Shown here: positions 28,345 through 37,222 of the stretch, one piece after another
How the letters are laid out: each line of letters starts with the position of its first letter
How positions within the stretch are numbered: position 1 is the stretch's first letter
Notes under the pieces: model-generated
The model's database searches: none
Seen by the model: only the letters and a program-made list of their open reading frames with translations
Told to the model about the DNA's origin: nothing
Translations under genes and position numbers: made by a program
Assembly (NCBI GenBank): GCA_049889815.1
Contig: JBMHCR010000020.1
Span: forward strand, 1-42,586
Direction: 5' to 3'
Source of the DNA: JBPOFY01 sp049889815
GTDB lineage: Bacteria; Verrucomicrobiota; Verrucomicrobiia; Opitutales; Coraliomargaritaceae
DNA: 42,586 nt

Positions 28345-31203
28345 CTATAACGATTTTAGGAATTCAATCAGTGCATCGCGATTAGCTTTGGTGGCGGTGC
28401 GGAATGCTTCCTTGGCAGTTTCGCCTTCACCACCGTGCCAGAGAATAGCTTCTTCGAGTGTTTGTGCGCGGCCATCGTGAAGGTAAGCTTCGCCACCGCT
28501 GATGCCATTGGTTAAGCCGATACTCCATAGCGGTGGCGTGCGCCACTCGGAGGCAAGCACGTCATCTTCGCCCATATTATCAGCGAGTCCGCTGCCCATG
28601 TCGTGTAGTAGTAGGTCAGTGTATGGGTGGATTGTTTGGTTACGAAGTTCGGCGATGGGGTGGTATGGGCCGGTGGTCAATGTCGGGGTGTGGCATTGGA
28701 CGCAACCCATGGTGTTGAAGAGCTGCTCTCCCGTGAGTGCAGTTGTATTGTCTAGATCGCGTCGCGCACTCACACCGAGGGCAACGATGTAGCGGTTCAT
28801 TTGGTCCAGCTCCGTGGAGTTGATCTCTATAGTTGATTCTGAAGCATCGCCATCGAGGGTTGGAAATATATCGGTTGCGATCCCGATGTCAGTATTGAGG
28901 GCTGAAGCAATCTGGTGGCTCACTTTTGCATGTGCCGCTCGGCTACCGAAACGACCGATGCGCGTATCGCCGGTTTCAGGGTCGGTGACTTCGCGTACGC
29001 GTCCTGAAATTCCGTCAGAGTTGCCATCGCCTGGGTCTGCCAGCGCTAGGATGCTAGCCTCTTCGATTGCTTCGAGAAGACCGAGTCCGACTAGCTGTTG
29101 AGCCATACGAATTGAATAATATTCAGGAGCTGTTCCGGTAAAACTAAAGTTCGGCTTCTTGAGCGTGTAGGCAGAACCGTCGCCAAAGGTGCCATTGACG
29201 GTTGTGTACGAATCAATTGAGACTTGGCCTTCTGCAGCGCTGCCGTTTGCTCGTGATTGAAGCACTGTACCAAGTGTCGGGTGTGGTGAGCCCGTTTCAT
29301 TGGCGCCGACCCGTATCAATGCTTTTGTCAGTGGTGTGCCGATAGAGGGAGGAAGCGAGCGACCGTTGTTGGTATGGCAATCGACGCAACTACGTGCAAT
29401 AAACTTGGGCCCGGCTTTACCGATATGTGTTGCGAAAATTGGGTTGTTCGGTTCGGAGTGTGTGCCAGTTTCAAAGTTGGTGTGGTGCAGTCGGCGGCCA
29501 AGCATAAAATCTTCGATCGAGGTGGGTGAAATATTACCCGCGAGTTGCTTGAAGTGATTGTCGGGCTCGTCGGAATACTGGTAAGGGAGCGTGGTGTAGC
29601 CACCAAGCCAACCTTCCTCCGGCATCTTGTGAGAGTCCAATTTCGTGCCTCGACCTTCCCAAGGGACAATGCCCTCGCCGACGATGTAGAGAAAGGTGGT
29701 GCCGTAGTAGTTATTGCGTCCGTTCATCGGGGACCGCAAAAACATACTAATTTCGATTTCCATACGGTCGCCGATCTGCAAGTCGCGATACTCGGGTAGT
29801 TTCTCATCGATCGTCACACTGTATTGATTGGTGCCAACAAGGGGCGCTAACACGTTGTAGTGGTATTCCGCCACGGTGGAGTCGCCTTTAAAGAAAGCAC
29901 GGAACTCGGGTTGGCTGAGCGGGGTGAGTGTGGTGTAGTTGACAGTGATTTTGCTTCCGCCTTTCGCGACATAGTCGATGATTTCAATATCCATCGTGCG
30001 GTCTTCCCAATACCAACTTAGGTAGTGGTCGTAAGCCTTAAACTGACTCTCCCGTGCGTGTCGATCGCGTGCGCGATCTCCAAGCCGAGTGATCAACGCG
30101 GTCGGAGTCTCGACGAGGACCTCTGGTTCAAGAGTTGTTGTAGATGAGAAGAGGGGAACAATGTCGCCGAGGTCGGGCGGTTCAGAATCTCCTTCGTAAG
30201 TCACGTGCAGATATTTTGCGTCCGCATCCAGATCGATGTAAACGTCGACGGTTCCACCCGTCCCGATGATTGGCGAACCGTAGGTCGTCCACGGGGACGG
30301 AAGCGAAAGGTCGCTCGCAATCATTGGCTGGTAGGCGACGCCTGCTCGAGACTCCCAATGGATTCGTCCGACGGGTTGGCCGCTGATGGAGGTGTAGCTG
30401 ATTTCTTCAACCGGTGGCGCTCCTGAGTCTGCGTAGAGGCTGACATCGTCTATCAAGACTTCGCCAAGCCCGCCGAGTTCTGCACCCGTGACCAGACGAA
30501 ATTTTACCACCGCATTGGTGGCGCCCAATGGTGCGGTTAGGTTGTTCCGAGTGACTTCTGTCCAATTGCTGCCACCCGAAAAGTTCTGCAATCCGGTGCT
30601 ACCGACAACACTGTTGGATGCATTGAGCCATTGAACTTCATATTGCTGTATATACGAGGGACCAGTGCGGATCTGTTTGGCCCAAAATGAGAAGTCGTAA
30701 CTCTCGCCCGCACTGACGGATCCACCTTCAGCTGCGACGAATTGAAAGAGTAAGGCCTCTTGTGGCGTTGCGCCGACGTTCTCAATGTTACCGCGCATGG
30801 AGTGCGATCCCGTTCTCGCATCGGAGCTCCATCGTTCAGGCGCGGCAGACCCTGCAGTGGTCCAGTGGATAAAGCTGCTGCCTCCGCCGAGCTCAAATCC
30901 GCCATCAACGACTGCCTCACTGCCCCCAGCGCCCGGAACTATGGTCGTCTCTTCATGGCGAAGGTGTGGAAGCAGTGTGCTTTCATCAAAGTAAATCGAC
31001 TTCTCGGTTCCATCGCCTTCGATCGAGCTGCCTAAATTGACCCATGGACCTGCCGGATCATTCGCTTGTTGCAGTTGGTAGTCTGTACCGGCTACTGAAA
31101 GCCATGATAGTTTGCTTCCTGAATCAATAGAAAGCGTGCTTGCAGGAGCGAACGGTGCCGCGCCCAGTAAAACTAGGGGTAGGAGAGAATGTTTTTTGTG
31201 CAT
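28345..31203 (-). CDS. exported di-heme oxidoreductase (DHOR family) with N-terminal carbohydrate-binding-like modules
   Basis: A 952-residue secreted cytochrome-like protein. After a signal peptide (HSLLPLVLLGAAPFAPAS) comes a short Trp-containing beta module (LSWLSVAGTDYQLQQ). A jelly-roll domain resembling CBM4/9 follows (VVDGGFELGGGSSFIHWTT to VLIDDVSLYADSG, about 90-260), then a second copy of the small beta module. The C-terminal 450 residues fit DHOR: heme-binding CVDCH near 605 and CVQCH near 833, with family text such as TPPLWSIGL and GEAYLHDGRAQTLEEAILWH. DHOR proteins are periplasmic peroxidase- or dehydrogenase-like; the reaction is not established. The glycan-binding-like N-terminus makes this member unusually long. 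Confidence 0.85.
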   Translation of the reverse strand: MHKKHSLLPLVLLGAAPFAPASTLSIDSGSKLSWLSVAGTDYQLQQANDPAGPWVNLGSSIEGDGTEKSIYFDESTLLPHLRHEETTIVPGAGGSEAVVDGGFELGGGSSFIHWTTAGSAAPERWSSDARTGSHSMRGNIENVGATPQEALLFQFVAAEGGSVSAGESYDFSFWAKQIRTGPSYIQQYEVQWLNASNSVVGSTGLQNFSGGSNWTEVTRNNLTAPLGATNAVVKFRLVTGAELGGLGEVLIDDVSLYADSGAPPVEEISYTSISGQPVGRIHWESRAGVAYQPMIASDLSLPSPWTTYGSPIIGTGGTVDVYIDLDADAKYLHVTYEGDSEPPDLGDIVPLFSSTTTLEPEVLVETPTALITRLGDRARDRHARESQFKAYDHYLSWYWEDRTMDIEIIDYVAKGGSKITVNYTTLTPLSQPEFRAFFKGDSTVAEYHYNVLAPLVGTNQYSVTIDEKLPEYRDLQIGDRMEIEISMFLRSPMNGRNNYYGTTFLYIVGEGIVPWEGRGTKLDSHKMPEEGWLGGYTTLPYQYSDEPDNHFKQLAGNISPTSIEDFMLGRRLHHTNFETGTHSEPNNPIFATHIGKAGPKFIARSCVDCHTNNGRSLPPSIGTPLTKALIRVGANETGSPHPTLGTVLQSRANGSAAEGQVSIDSYTTVNGTFGDGSAYTLKKPNFSFTGTAPEYYSIRMAQQLVGLGLLEAIEEASILALADPGDGNSDGISGRVREVTDPETGDTRIGRFGSRAAHAKVSHQIASALNTDIGIATDIFPTLDGDASESTIEINSTELDQMNRYIVALGVSARRDLDNTTALTGEQLFNTMGCVQCHTPTLTTGPYHPIAELRNQTIHPYTDLLLHDMGSGLADNMGEDDVLASEWRTPPLWSIGLTNGISGGEAYLHDGRAQTLEEAILWHGGEGETAKEAFRTATKANRDALIEFLKSL

Positions 31204-31475
31204 CAGTTGGGATATTAACCCATGATAATGATAGATTTATGAAGTTAATGCACGAAAAATCGCGAAGCTATGCGAATACGAACCTAACTACTAGATCTCT
31301 TCCTTGTAAGATTAGCTTTTGCGCGGGCGTAAGTCTTTCCGGCAGTTAAAACGACATATTTATTCAAGAATATTCCCAAAGTGGCGACCCTCATGATCAG
31401 ATCGTAGAGAGGCGTATCGGGTTTGCTTTCCGATATGCTGGGCAGTCAGTTGTTAGCTGGAGATCGATTTAGTTT
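31204..31475. other. intergenic region upstream of the di-heme oxidoreductase gene
   Basis: These 272 nt separate the di-heme gene start from the DUF1552 remnant. They should contain the di-heme gene promoter and possibly decayed sequence from the missing part of the DUF1552 gene. I see no convincing open frame, hairpin or repeat. Confidence 0.5.
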
Positions 31476-31892
31476 TCAGTCCTTTTTAAAAGGTGTATGA
31501 GGCGTGGTGGCCCGCCTAATCTGTGGGAGATCAATGTCGGTGAACAGGGAGAATTTGTCACGCAGGTATGCGAAGGCTTTCAGCAGGGAAGTGGTCTCGT
31601 AATCGCGCTCGTTTCCCTTCGATTGAGAGGATTCCGGAAGGATACTCAAGTGCACGCCAATGCAGACCATATGGGTCGGGTTCTTGTTTGTATTTAGAGG
31701 AACCGCTGCGTTGAGTAGTGCGCCACGCCGATTCATTGCGTCCAAGAATGGCAATCCAAGCATGACTCCGACACCTCTGAGGAAATTGCGACGTTTGACG
31801 GATAATGGCACCAGTGCAGTCGTTTTGGGGATATTGGTAGACGGGTGTGAGATGGTTCCGATCCTCACAATACTTTTTACCAACGGCATCAT
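31476..31892 (-). pseudogene. truncated DUF1552 protein remnant
   Basis: The frame gives the N-terminus of a DUF1552 protein: a twin-arginine signal (KRRNFLRGVGVMLGLPFLDAM), then PTHMVCIGVHLSILPES and RDYETTSLLKAFAYLRDKFS followed by LFTDID. It stops at about 138 residues, where family members run to roughly 400 or more. The block after LFTDID is degraded (PQIRRATTPHTPF in place of a GGHH-type stretch). The usual partner with DUF1592-type cytochrome domains is absent. A second minus frame from an ATG at 31953, overlapping the Gfo/Idh stop as ATGA, would be translationally coupled but reads into non-DUF1552 sequence, which also suggests decay by frameshift. Confidence 0.72.
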
Positions 31893-31949
31893 AAGAGATA
31901 TTTAGAAAAAATCTCCGTGCAGCTAGATCGGCAGCTGTTGTGAAAGGCT

Positions 31950-33260
31950 TCATGCCTCGTAGTTACGGCGCGAGCCTTTCATCCAAGCGGGATCGCAGGA
32001 TGGGTCGGAGAAGCGCAGATTCTGCGGGTCCCAATGGATGTCCTGTTGTTCATAGTAGGACAGATTCATGAGGTGGCAGCAGATTGCGGAGCGTGAGCCG
32101 ACCTCGGCGTTGGCGACTGGTTCGCCACGGGAACGGATGCAATTGAGGAAGTTGTCGATGTGGGGCTCCTTGTCTTGTGAGAGACGAACCTTGGCGTCTG
32201 TCAAAAACTCGCGCTCGGTGAGTGCGACTGCACGTGCGAGCGAGCCGCCGTCTTCGCGGGAGAGGAACTTTTGGATGGTCTTGCCTTCGAGCTCGAAGTG
32301 GAACTGTCCACGGCTCGCCATAATCCGGCCGTTCTCGCATTCGAAGTCGCAGTGGAAACCTGCTTCGCGAGAGACTTCGATGCCGTTTGCATAAACGAGC
32401 TTAGCGCCCTCGCCATTGCCGCCCCCTGCGGGGAGGAGCGCTTTAACGGGACCCGAATGATCCATATCCATTGCCCACTGAATGATGTCCAGGTGGTGGG
32501 CACCCATATCGCAGACACCGCCACCGCCGTATTCTTTGAAGGCGCGCCAATTGGGGAATTTTTCTGGATAGCCGCGCGGGCTGAGAACTGCATTGTAAGG
32601 ACGCATTGGCGCTGGGCCAAGCCAGCGGTTCCAATCGAGGCCCGGCTCCATTTCATCTTCGCCGAGATAACAGGGGCGCCCTGGGCCCCAGAAATTGGAG
32701 CGAATGGTTTTTACCCTGCCGGCCACTTCGTTGCGCACGAGCTCCGCCGCGAGTCGGAATTCCTTCATCGATCGCTGCTGTGAGCCGGTCTGTAAGACCA
32801 CGCCGGTCTTCTCGATGGCTTGCATCACGCGAATGGACTCGTCAAGGTCGTGGGTGAGTGGTTTTTCACAGTAGATATCCTTTCCGGCATTCGCAGCATC
32901 GATCACGATGGTTGCATGCCAGTGGTCAGGAGTGGCGATCACGACGACATCCAAATCTTCGCGTGCTAGCAAATCACGGTAATCGATGAAGGTGAGGCAG
33001 TCCTTATTCCCGTAGTGGTCGTTTACTCGATTTTTAGCGCGCTCGCGGCGAGTGGTGTCGACATCGCAAACAGCGAATACCGAGGAGCGTTGCATAAAGG
33101 CTCTCAGTAGACCTTCGGTGATGCGGCCCAGCCCGATGAAGCCGACGCGCAGATCGGTGAATTCATTTTTGGACGGCTTGCCGATGGCGAAGCTGTGGAG
33201 GGAGGCGACGGCGAGGCCGGTCGCGGTGCCTTTGAGGAAGGTCCTACGAGTTACATTCAT
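31950..33260 (-). CDS. Tat-exported Gfo/Idh/MocA family oxidoreductase
   Basis: A 436-residue NAD(P)-dependent oxidoreductase with an N-terminal twin-arginine signal, VTRRTFLKGTATGLAVASL, so probably periplasmic. The Rossmann fold begins with LRVGFIGLGRITEGLLRAF, followed by VVVIATPDHWHATIVIDA and the EKP motif in DIYCEKPLTH. The C-terminal domain includes GGGGVCDMGAHHLDIIQWA, containing the catalytic-type Asp and His. Such Tat-type Gfo/Idh proteins are abundant in Verrucomicrobia and Planctomycetes and act on sugars or inositols; the exact substrate is unknown. The adjacent DUF1552 remnant is on the same strand downstream. Confidence 0.92.
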   Translation of the reverse strand: MNVTRRTFLKGTATGLAVASLHSFAIGKPSKNEFTDLRVGFIGLGRITEGLLRAFMQRSSVFAVCDVDTTRRERAKNRVNDHYGNKDCLTFIDYRDLLAREDLDVVVIATPDHWHATIVIDAANAGKDIYCEKPLTHDLDESIRVMQAIEKTGVVLQTGSQQRSMKEFRLAAELVRNEVAGRVKTIRSNFWGPGRPCYLGEDEMEPGLDWNRWLGPAPMRPYNAVLSPRGYPEKFPNWRAFKEYGGGGVCDMGAHHLDIIQWAMDMDHSGPVKALLPAGGGNGEGAKLVYANGIEVSREAGFHCDFECENGRIMASRGQFHFELEGKTIQKFLSREDGGSLARAVALTEREFLTDAKVRLSQDKEPHIDNFLNCIRSRGEPVANAEVGSRSAICCHLMNLSYYEQQDIHWDPQNLRFSDPSCDPAWMKGSRRNYEA

Positions 33261-33340
33261 CTGCTAAGTATCATTGGATGGGGGTTGAATGCTTCGGGTT
33301 AGGGGCTGACGGAATCTGTATAGGTTGCTCGTTAGAGATG

Positions 33341-34945
33341 CTATTCGTCAATGTCCAACAGGGCTTTCACCGTGCCGAGCCTATCGGCTTCGGTCGCCAG
33401 TTTATCGCGGCGCCAGCGCGCGATTCTTGGGAAGCGGACGGCGATGCCGGATTTGTGACGCTTGGATTCATTGATGCCTTCGAAGGCGATCTCAAATACG
33501 AGTTCAGGTTTGACTACACGTACGGGGCCGTGGCTGTCGGCGGTATTTTGTCGGATCCAGCGGTCGACTTGGCGAATCTCGTTGTCGCTAAGGCCAGAGT
33601 AGGCTTTTGCAATTGGGACGAGTTGATCGTCCATCCAGACCGAAAAGGTGTAGTCGGTGTAGAGCCCAGCGCGGCGACCATGTCCTTGCTGCGCATAGAC
33701 CATGACAGCATCGACTGTAAACGGCGCGACCTTCCATTTCCACCACTGTCCTTTCTTGCGCCCCGCGATGTAGGGCGCGCCTTTGTGTTTCAGCATGAGT
33801 CCTTCCACGCGACGGGAGCGTGAGGTCTCGCGCAGTTCGCTCACCTGCTCCCAGGTTGGTGCTTCGACCAGTGGCGAAAGTTTAAAGGCTTCTTCATGTA
33901 TTTGATTCTCGAAGGTCTCGAGTCGCTCGCGGCGCATAGCCGTCGTCTGTTCGCGGAGGTCTTCCCCCGCTAACTCAAGCAGATCGTAAGCCATGAAGAC
34001 GATGGGCACATCTTTGCGTAGCTTAGCGCCGACTTTCTTGCGTCCGAGTCGCCGCTGTAGCTCGGAAAAGGGTGCTGGTCGGTCGATCGCCCATGCGAGC
34101 AGTTCGCCGTCGAGTACCATGGAGTCTGCAAAGCGGGCAGCGGCTTCGGCAACTTCAGGGAATTGCTCCGTGACGATCTCTTCTCCGCGTGACCATATGA
34201 TAACTTCTTTACCTCGCTTGATTAGTTGCGCCCGAATACCATCCCATTTCCATTCGATTTGCCAATCGCTTGGGCTGCTGAGTGCGTTCTTTGCTGTATC
34301 ATCTAATGGATACGCAAGACAGAAGGGGTAGGGCTTTGAGGTTTGGTCGTCGATTCCCACACCGGTAAATAGACTGCGGTAGGCTTCTGGCGTGGGTTGC
34401 CAGGTGCCCATGAGTCGATGTGCCATAATGGCTGGTTCGACTTGAGCGAGCTCTGCGAGTGCTGCGCTGACGATGGTTTGGCTCACGCCGACACGAAAGC
34501 CGCCGGTGATCAGCTTGTTGAATACAAAGCAGGAATCGCCGTCGAGCTCGCTCCAAAGCTTCTCAATGCGGGCACGTTGCTCTACGGGTTCCATTTCACG
34601 GAGTGGTGCGATGTCTTCCTCTACGATTGCACAAAGTGGTTTATCGACTGACGGCTTCTTGTCTCCGTGATCGGAAAGCAACAGTGCGAGCGTTTCGGCG
34701 AGGTCGCCAACATGGTCATAGCATTCATCGACCATCCACGCGGGGAAGCCGCAAGACTGACCCGCCCATTCGCGGAAATCCGCGAGCTTGATGGGACGCT
34801 TGAGGCGATTTCCGGTTAGGAAAAATACCGCCCAAGCGCCGTCGGCATTGGGCACATCTTTAAAGTAGCGTTTAAGCGCCGCCAGTTTTTCGGTCTTTCG
34901 ATTCGATGCATCGAGTTCGAGAAAGAGTTGTGTGAAACGCTTCAT
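33341..34945 (-). CDS. ATP-dependent DNA ligase of the Lhr-Lig-Exo repair cluster type
   Basis: A 534-residue ATP-dependent DNA ligase. An N-terminal alpha-helical domain (1-200) includes the SCFVFNKLITGGFRVGVSQ segment. The adenylation motif is EWKWDGIRAQL with the predicted nucleophile Lys233, then SRGEE, the DGELLAW motif, VEGLMLKHKGAPY and KGQWWKWK, and a C-terminal OB-fold. The layout matches what I recall as TIGR04120 (PP_1105 type), described in Pseudomonas putida beside an Lhr helicase, a metallophosphoesterase and an Exo nuclease. It starts directly after the exonuclease stop codon (TAAATG), so translation is coupled. Confidence 0.92.
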   Translation of the reverse strand: MKRFTQLFLELDASNRKTEKLAALKRYFKDVPNADGAWAVFFLTGNRLKRPIKLADFREWAGQSCGFPAWMVDECYDHVGDLAETLALLLSDHGDKKPSVDKPLCAIVEEDIAPLREMEPVEQRARIEKLWSELDGDSCFVFNKLITGGFRVGVSQTIVSAALAELAQVEPAIMAHRLMGTWQPTPEAYRSLFTGVGIDDQTSKPYPFCLAYPLDDTAKNALSSPSDWQIEWKWDGIRAQLIKRGKEVIIWSRGEEIVTEQFPEVAEAAARFADSMVLDGELLAWAIDRPAPFSELQRRLGRKKVGAKLRKDVPIVFMAYDLLELAGEDLREQTTAMRRERLETFENQIHEEAFKLSPLVEAPTWEQVSELRETSRSRRVEGLMLKHKGAPYIAGRKKGQWWKWKVAPFTVDAVMVYAQQGHGRRAGLYTDYTFSVWMDDQLVPIAKAYSGLSDNEIRQVDRWIRQNTADSHGPVRVVKPELVFEIAFEGINESKRHKSGIAVRFPRIARWRRDKLATEADRLGTVKALLDIDE

Positions 34946-35977
34946 TTACTCGGCACTATCTCCCTCGGGTTCGCTGGCATACTCGGTTTTCACTTCGTAG
35001 GCATTCAGACCTTTTTCTTCTTTAAGCCAGCGCACCAGCGGGTCGGCATAGCCGTGCGTGACACCTACGGTTTCCGCTCCCGAAGCATCGACCGCTTGGA
35101 GGATGCCTTGCCAATCGACATGATCAGAAACTACGAAGCCGCGATCCAATGCGCGGCGACGTCGGTGGCCTCTAATCGCCATCCAACCAGATGCGAACGC
35201 TAGCGAGTAGGGCGCAAACTTTCGAAGCCACGGAGTATTTTGCACCGAGCCCGGAGCAACGATCAGACCGCAACCTTTCAGTAGGTTTTTACTGTCTGCA
35301 GTCGCTTTTACGGTTTGTGGTATCGGTCGCCCTGCTGCTTTGTAGTGCGGTAACATTTTGTCGACTGCGCCATGCACACCGATTGGACCAATGCTTGGGT
35401 CGATTCCGCAAAGCACGCGCTGCGCTTTGCCGAGCGAGTAGGCGAACAAGACGGATACGCGACCATCACTTTGATTGTCGCGCCACCAATGGTTTATCTC
35501 TGAGAAAACCTCAGCGGAATCCTTCCAACGATAAACAGGTAAGCCGAAGGTTGCTTCGGTAATGAGGTGATCGCAGCGAACCGGTTCAAAGGCTTCACAG
35601 GAGACGTCCGGAGCGATCTTGTAGTCGCCTGTTACAACGCAGACTCTGCCGCGGTGCTCGACGCGTATCTGTGAGGATCCTAGCAGGTGACCGGCGGGAT
35701 GAAATGAGACAGTTACATCACCGATCTTTCGTTGCTCACCAAATACGATGCCCGACACGGATGCGTCTAGACCGATTCGTTCACGCAGCACGTTGACGCC
35801 GCTTTGTGCTGTTAAGTAGCTCTTCATGCCCGCGCGAGCGTGATCACTATGAGCATGCGTTATCAAGGCGCGATCAACTCGACGCCACGGATCAATGTAG
35901 AAGTCACCCACTTCACAGTAAAGCCCCTTCGTGGTAGCTCGAACCAGTGGTCTGTTGGAAGTGAGGTAGGATGGCAT
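34946..35977 (-). CDS. ligase-associated DNA repair exonuclease (metallo-beta-lactamase / beta-CASP-like)
   Basis: A 343-residue metal-dependent nuclease related to SNM1/Pso2 enzymes. The metallo-beta-lactamase motif HAHSDHARAG is at 41-50. Further metal ligands are likely in FHPAGHLLGSSQ and VVTGDYK, and near the C-terminus in VVSDHVDWQG and GVTHGYA. It matches what I recall as TIGR04122, the exonuclease partner of the ligase family next door. The ATG at 35975-35977 gives the typical MPSYLTSNRPLVRATTKGLYC-like opening; an upstream ATG at 36011-36013 adds 12 residues. The Lhr helicase and phosphoesterase of the full cluster are absent from the window. Confidence 0.92.
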   Translation of the reverse strand: MPSYLTSNRPLVRATTKGLYCEVGDFYIDPWRRVDRALITHAHSDHARAGMKSYLTAQSGVNVLRERIGLDASVSGIVFGEQRKIGDVTVSFHPAGHLLGSSQIRVEHRGRVCVVTGDYKIAPDVSCEAFEPVRCDHLITEATFGLPVYRWKDSAEVFSEINHWWRDNQSDGRVSVLFAYSLGKAQRVLCGIDPSIGPIGVHGAVDKMLPHYKAAGRPIPQTVKATADSKNLLKGCGLIVAPGSVQNTPWLRKFAPYSLAFASGWMAIRGHRRRRALDRGFVVSDHVDWQGILQAVDASGAETVGVTHGYADPLVRWLKEEKGLNAYEVKTEYASEPEGDSAE

Positions 35978-36023
35978 ACTTAGGAAGCGTAACAGGGCTC
36001 GCTGCGATCGCAATCGCGTGTTG

Positions 36024-37160
36024 TTATTCCTCCGGGATGTTCAAGCCCATGCTTTTGGCGCGTCGTTTCCATTGCTTGCGTGCGAGCACCCGCATATCGA
36101 CTACGGCGTCCGTTTCATCGATGATTTCGGTTCCGATGAGCGTTTCCATCAAGTCCTCTAGTGTGAGTAAGCCTTTTGTGCCCCCGTATTCATCCAAAAC
36201 GATTGCCATGTGCTGGCGTTCGTTGAGGATCCGATCGAATAACTCGTTGAGAGATATCGAATCGCGGACCGTAAGGATGTCACGCCGCATGCCTTTCAGT
36301 GGTTGGTTGGCTTGGCCGTTGGCATGAGCGATCAGGACTTCCGACCGTAAAACGAAACCAGTAATATTATCTTTGGATGCCTCATATACGGGTATTCGCG
36401 AGAACGGGCGCTTCATGACTGTGGGTAGTGCATCACTCAGAGTGTTATCCTGCGGGAGTGAGACAATGACGGTGCGCGGTGTCATGATGTCCTGCGCGCT
36501 GAGGGCACTGAGCCGAAATAAGTTTTTGAGAATACGAGATTCGCTCTTCGGCATGGCGCCGGAGTTTTCGCCGATACGTGCCATTGATATCAGCTCGTCG
36601 CGGCTGAAGGCGTGCGCTTTGTGTCCGCGTGATACCCACTGAGTGAGGTATTCGGACAGCCAGATAATCGGGAAGTATAAAATCCAGACCAGCCACTGGA
36701 CGAGTGTCGCAGTCGGAGCCGCGAGCTGTTTCCAATAGACGGCACCCAAGGTTTTCGGAACGATCTCAGAGAGGAACAAAATCATGAGCGTCATGATTGC
36801 CGAGAAAAGTCCGAACCACGCGCTGCCGAAAACAACGGCAGCTTTTGCACCTGAGAGAATGGCACCGACGGTATGGGCAATGGTGTTGAGTGTCAGAATC
36901 GCCGCGAGGGAGCGATCGACATTTTCGACCTTCAGCTTGTGCAAGCGCTCCGCTCGGCGGGGGCGTTCGGCCTTCATGCTTTCGATGTAGGAGGGTGTGA
37001 CGCTCAGTAGCACCGCCTCCGCAACCGAGCACAAAAAGGAAAACCCTAGAGCGAGTAGAATGGAGCCGATTAGGATGATAACGTCCACCTGGGTTGCTTC
37101 ACCGCTGACCTCCAGTGGTATGGCTCCCACAGCGAGGCTTGAGGAATTTACAAGTAGCAT
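36024..37160 (-). CDS. CNNM (DUF21) and CBS-pair membrane protein, hemolysin/CorC-like
   Basis: A 378-residue inner-membrane protein. The DUF21/CNNM domain has membrane helices around VIILIGSILLALGFSFLCSV and AIMTLMILFLSEIVPKTLGA, with the conserved AVEAVLLSVTPS-like and PKTLGA segments. A pair of CBS domains follows (AQDIMTPRTVIVSLPQDNTL, FSRIPVYEASKDNITGFVL, MAIVLDEYGGTKGLLTLEDL). The C-terminal CorC domain is essentially missing. CNNM proteins are linked to Mg2+ or Na+ transport. A TTG at 37172 adds four residues; the ATG at 37160 is preferred. Confidence 0.88.
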   Translation of the reverse strand: MLLVNSSSLAVGAIPLEVSGEATQVDVIILIGSILLALGFSFLCSVAEAVLLSVTPSYIESMKAERPRRAERLHKLKVENVDRSLAAILTLNTIAHTVGAILSGAKAAVVFGSAWFGLFSAIMTLMILFLSEIVPKTLGAVYWKQLAAPTATLVQWLVWILYFPIIWLSEYLTQWVSRGHKAHAFSRDELISMARIGENSGAMPKSESRILKNLFRLSALSAQDIMTPRTVIVSLPQDNTLSDALPTVMKRPFSRIPVYEASKDNITGFVLRSEVLIAHANGQANQPLKGMRRDILTVRDSISLNELFDRILNERQHMAIVLDEYGGTKGLLTLEDLMETLIGTEIIDETDAVVDMRVLARKQWKRRAKSMGLNIPEE

Positions 37161-37222
37161 TTCGTCAAACAAGTTTAGGCTCCCGACACTTGCAAGCTGA
37201 AGCTAGATTCTGTCCGAATCAC

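Noticed and set aside
31558..31953. 131-residue minus frame overlapping the Gfo/Idh stop
   Set aside because: The ATGA overlap is suggestive, but the sequence beyond the first 20 residues is the out-of-frame reading of the DUF1552 remnant.
33278..33823. 181-residue plus-strand frame opposite the DNA ligase gene
   Set aside because: It is an antisense shadow of conserved ligase coding sequence with no family match.
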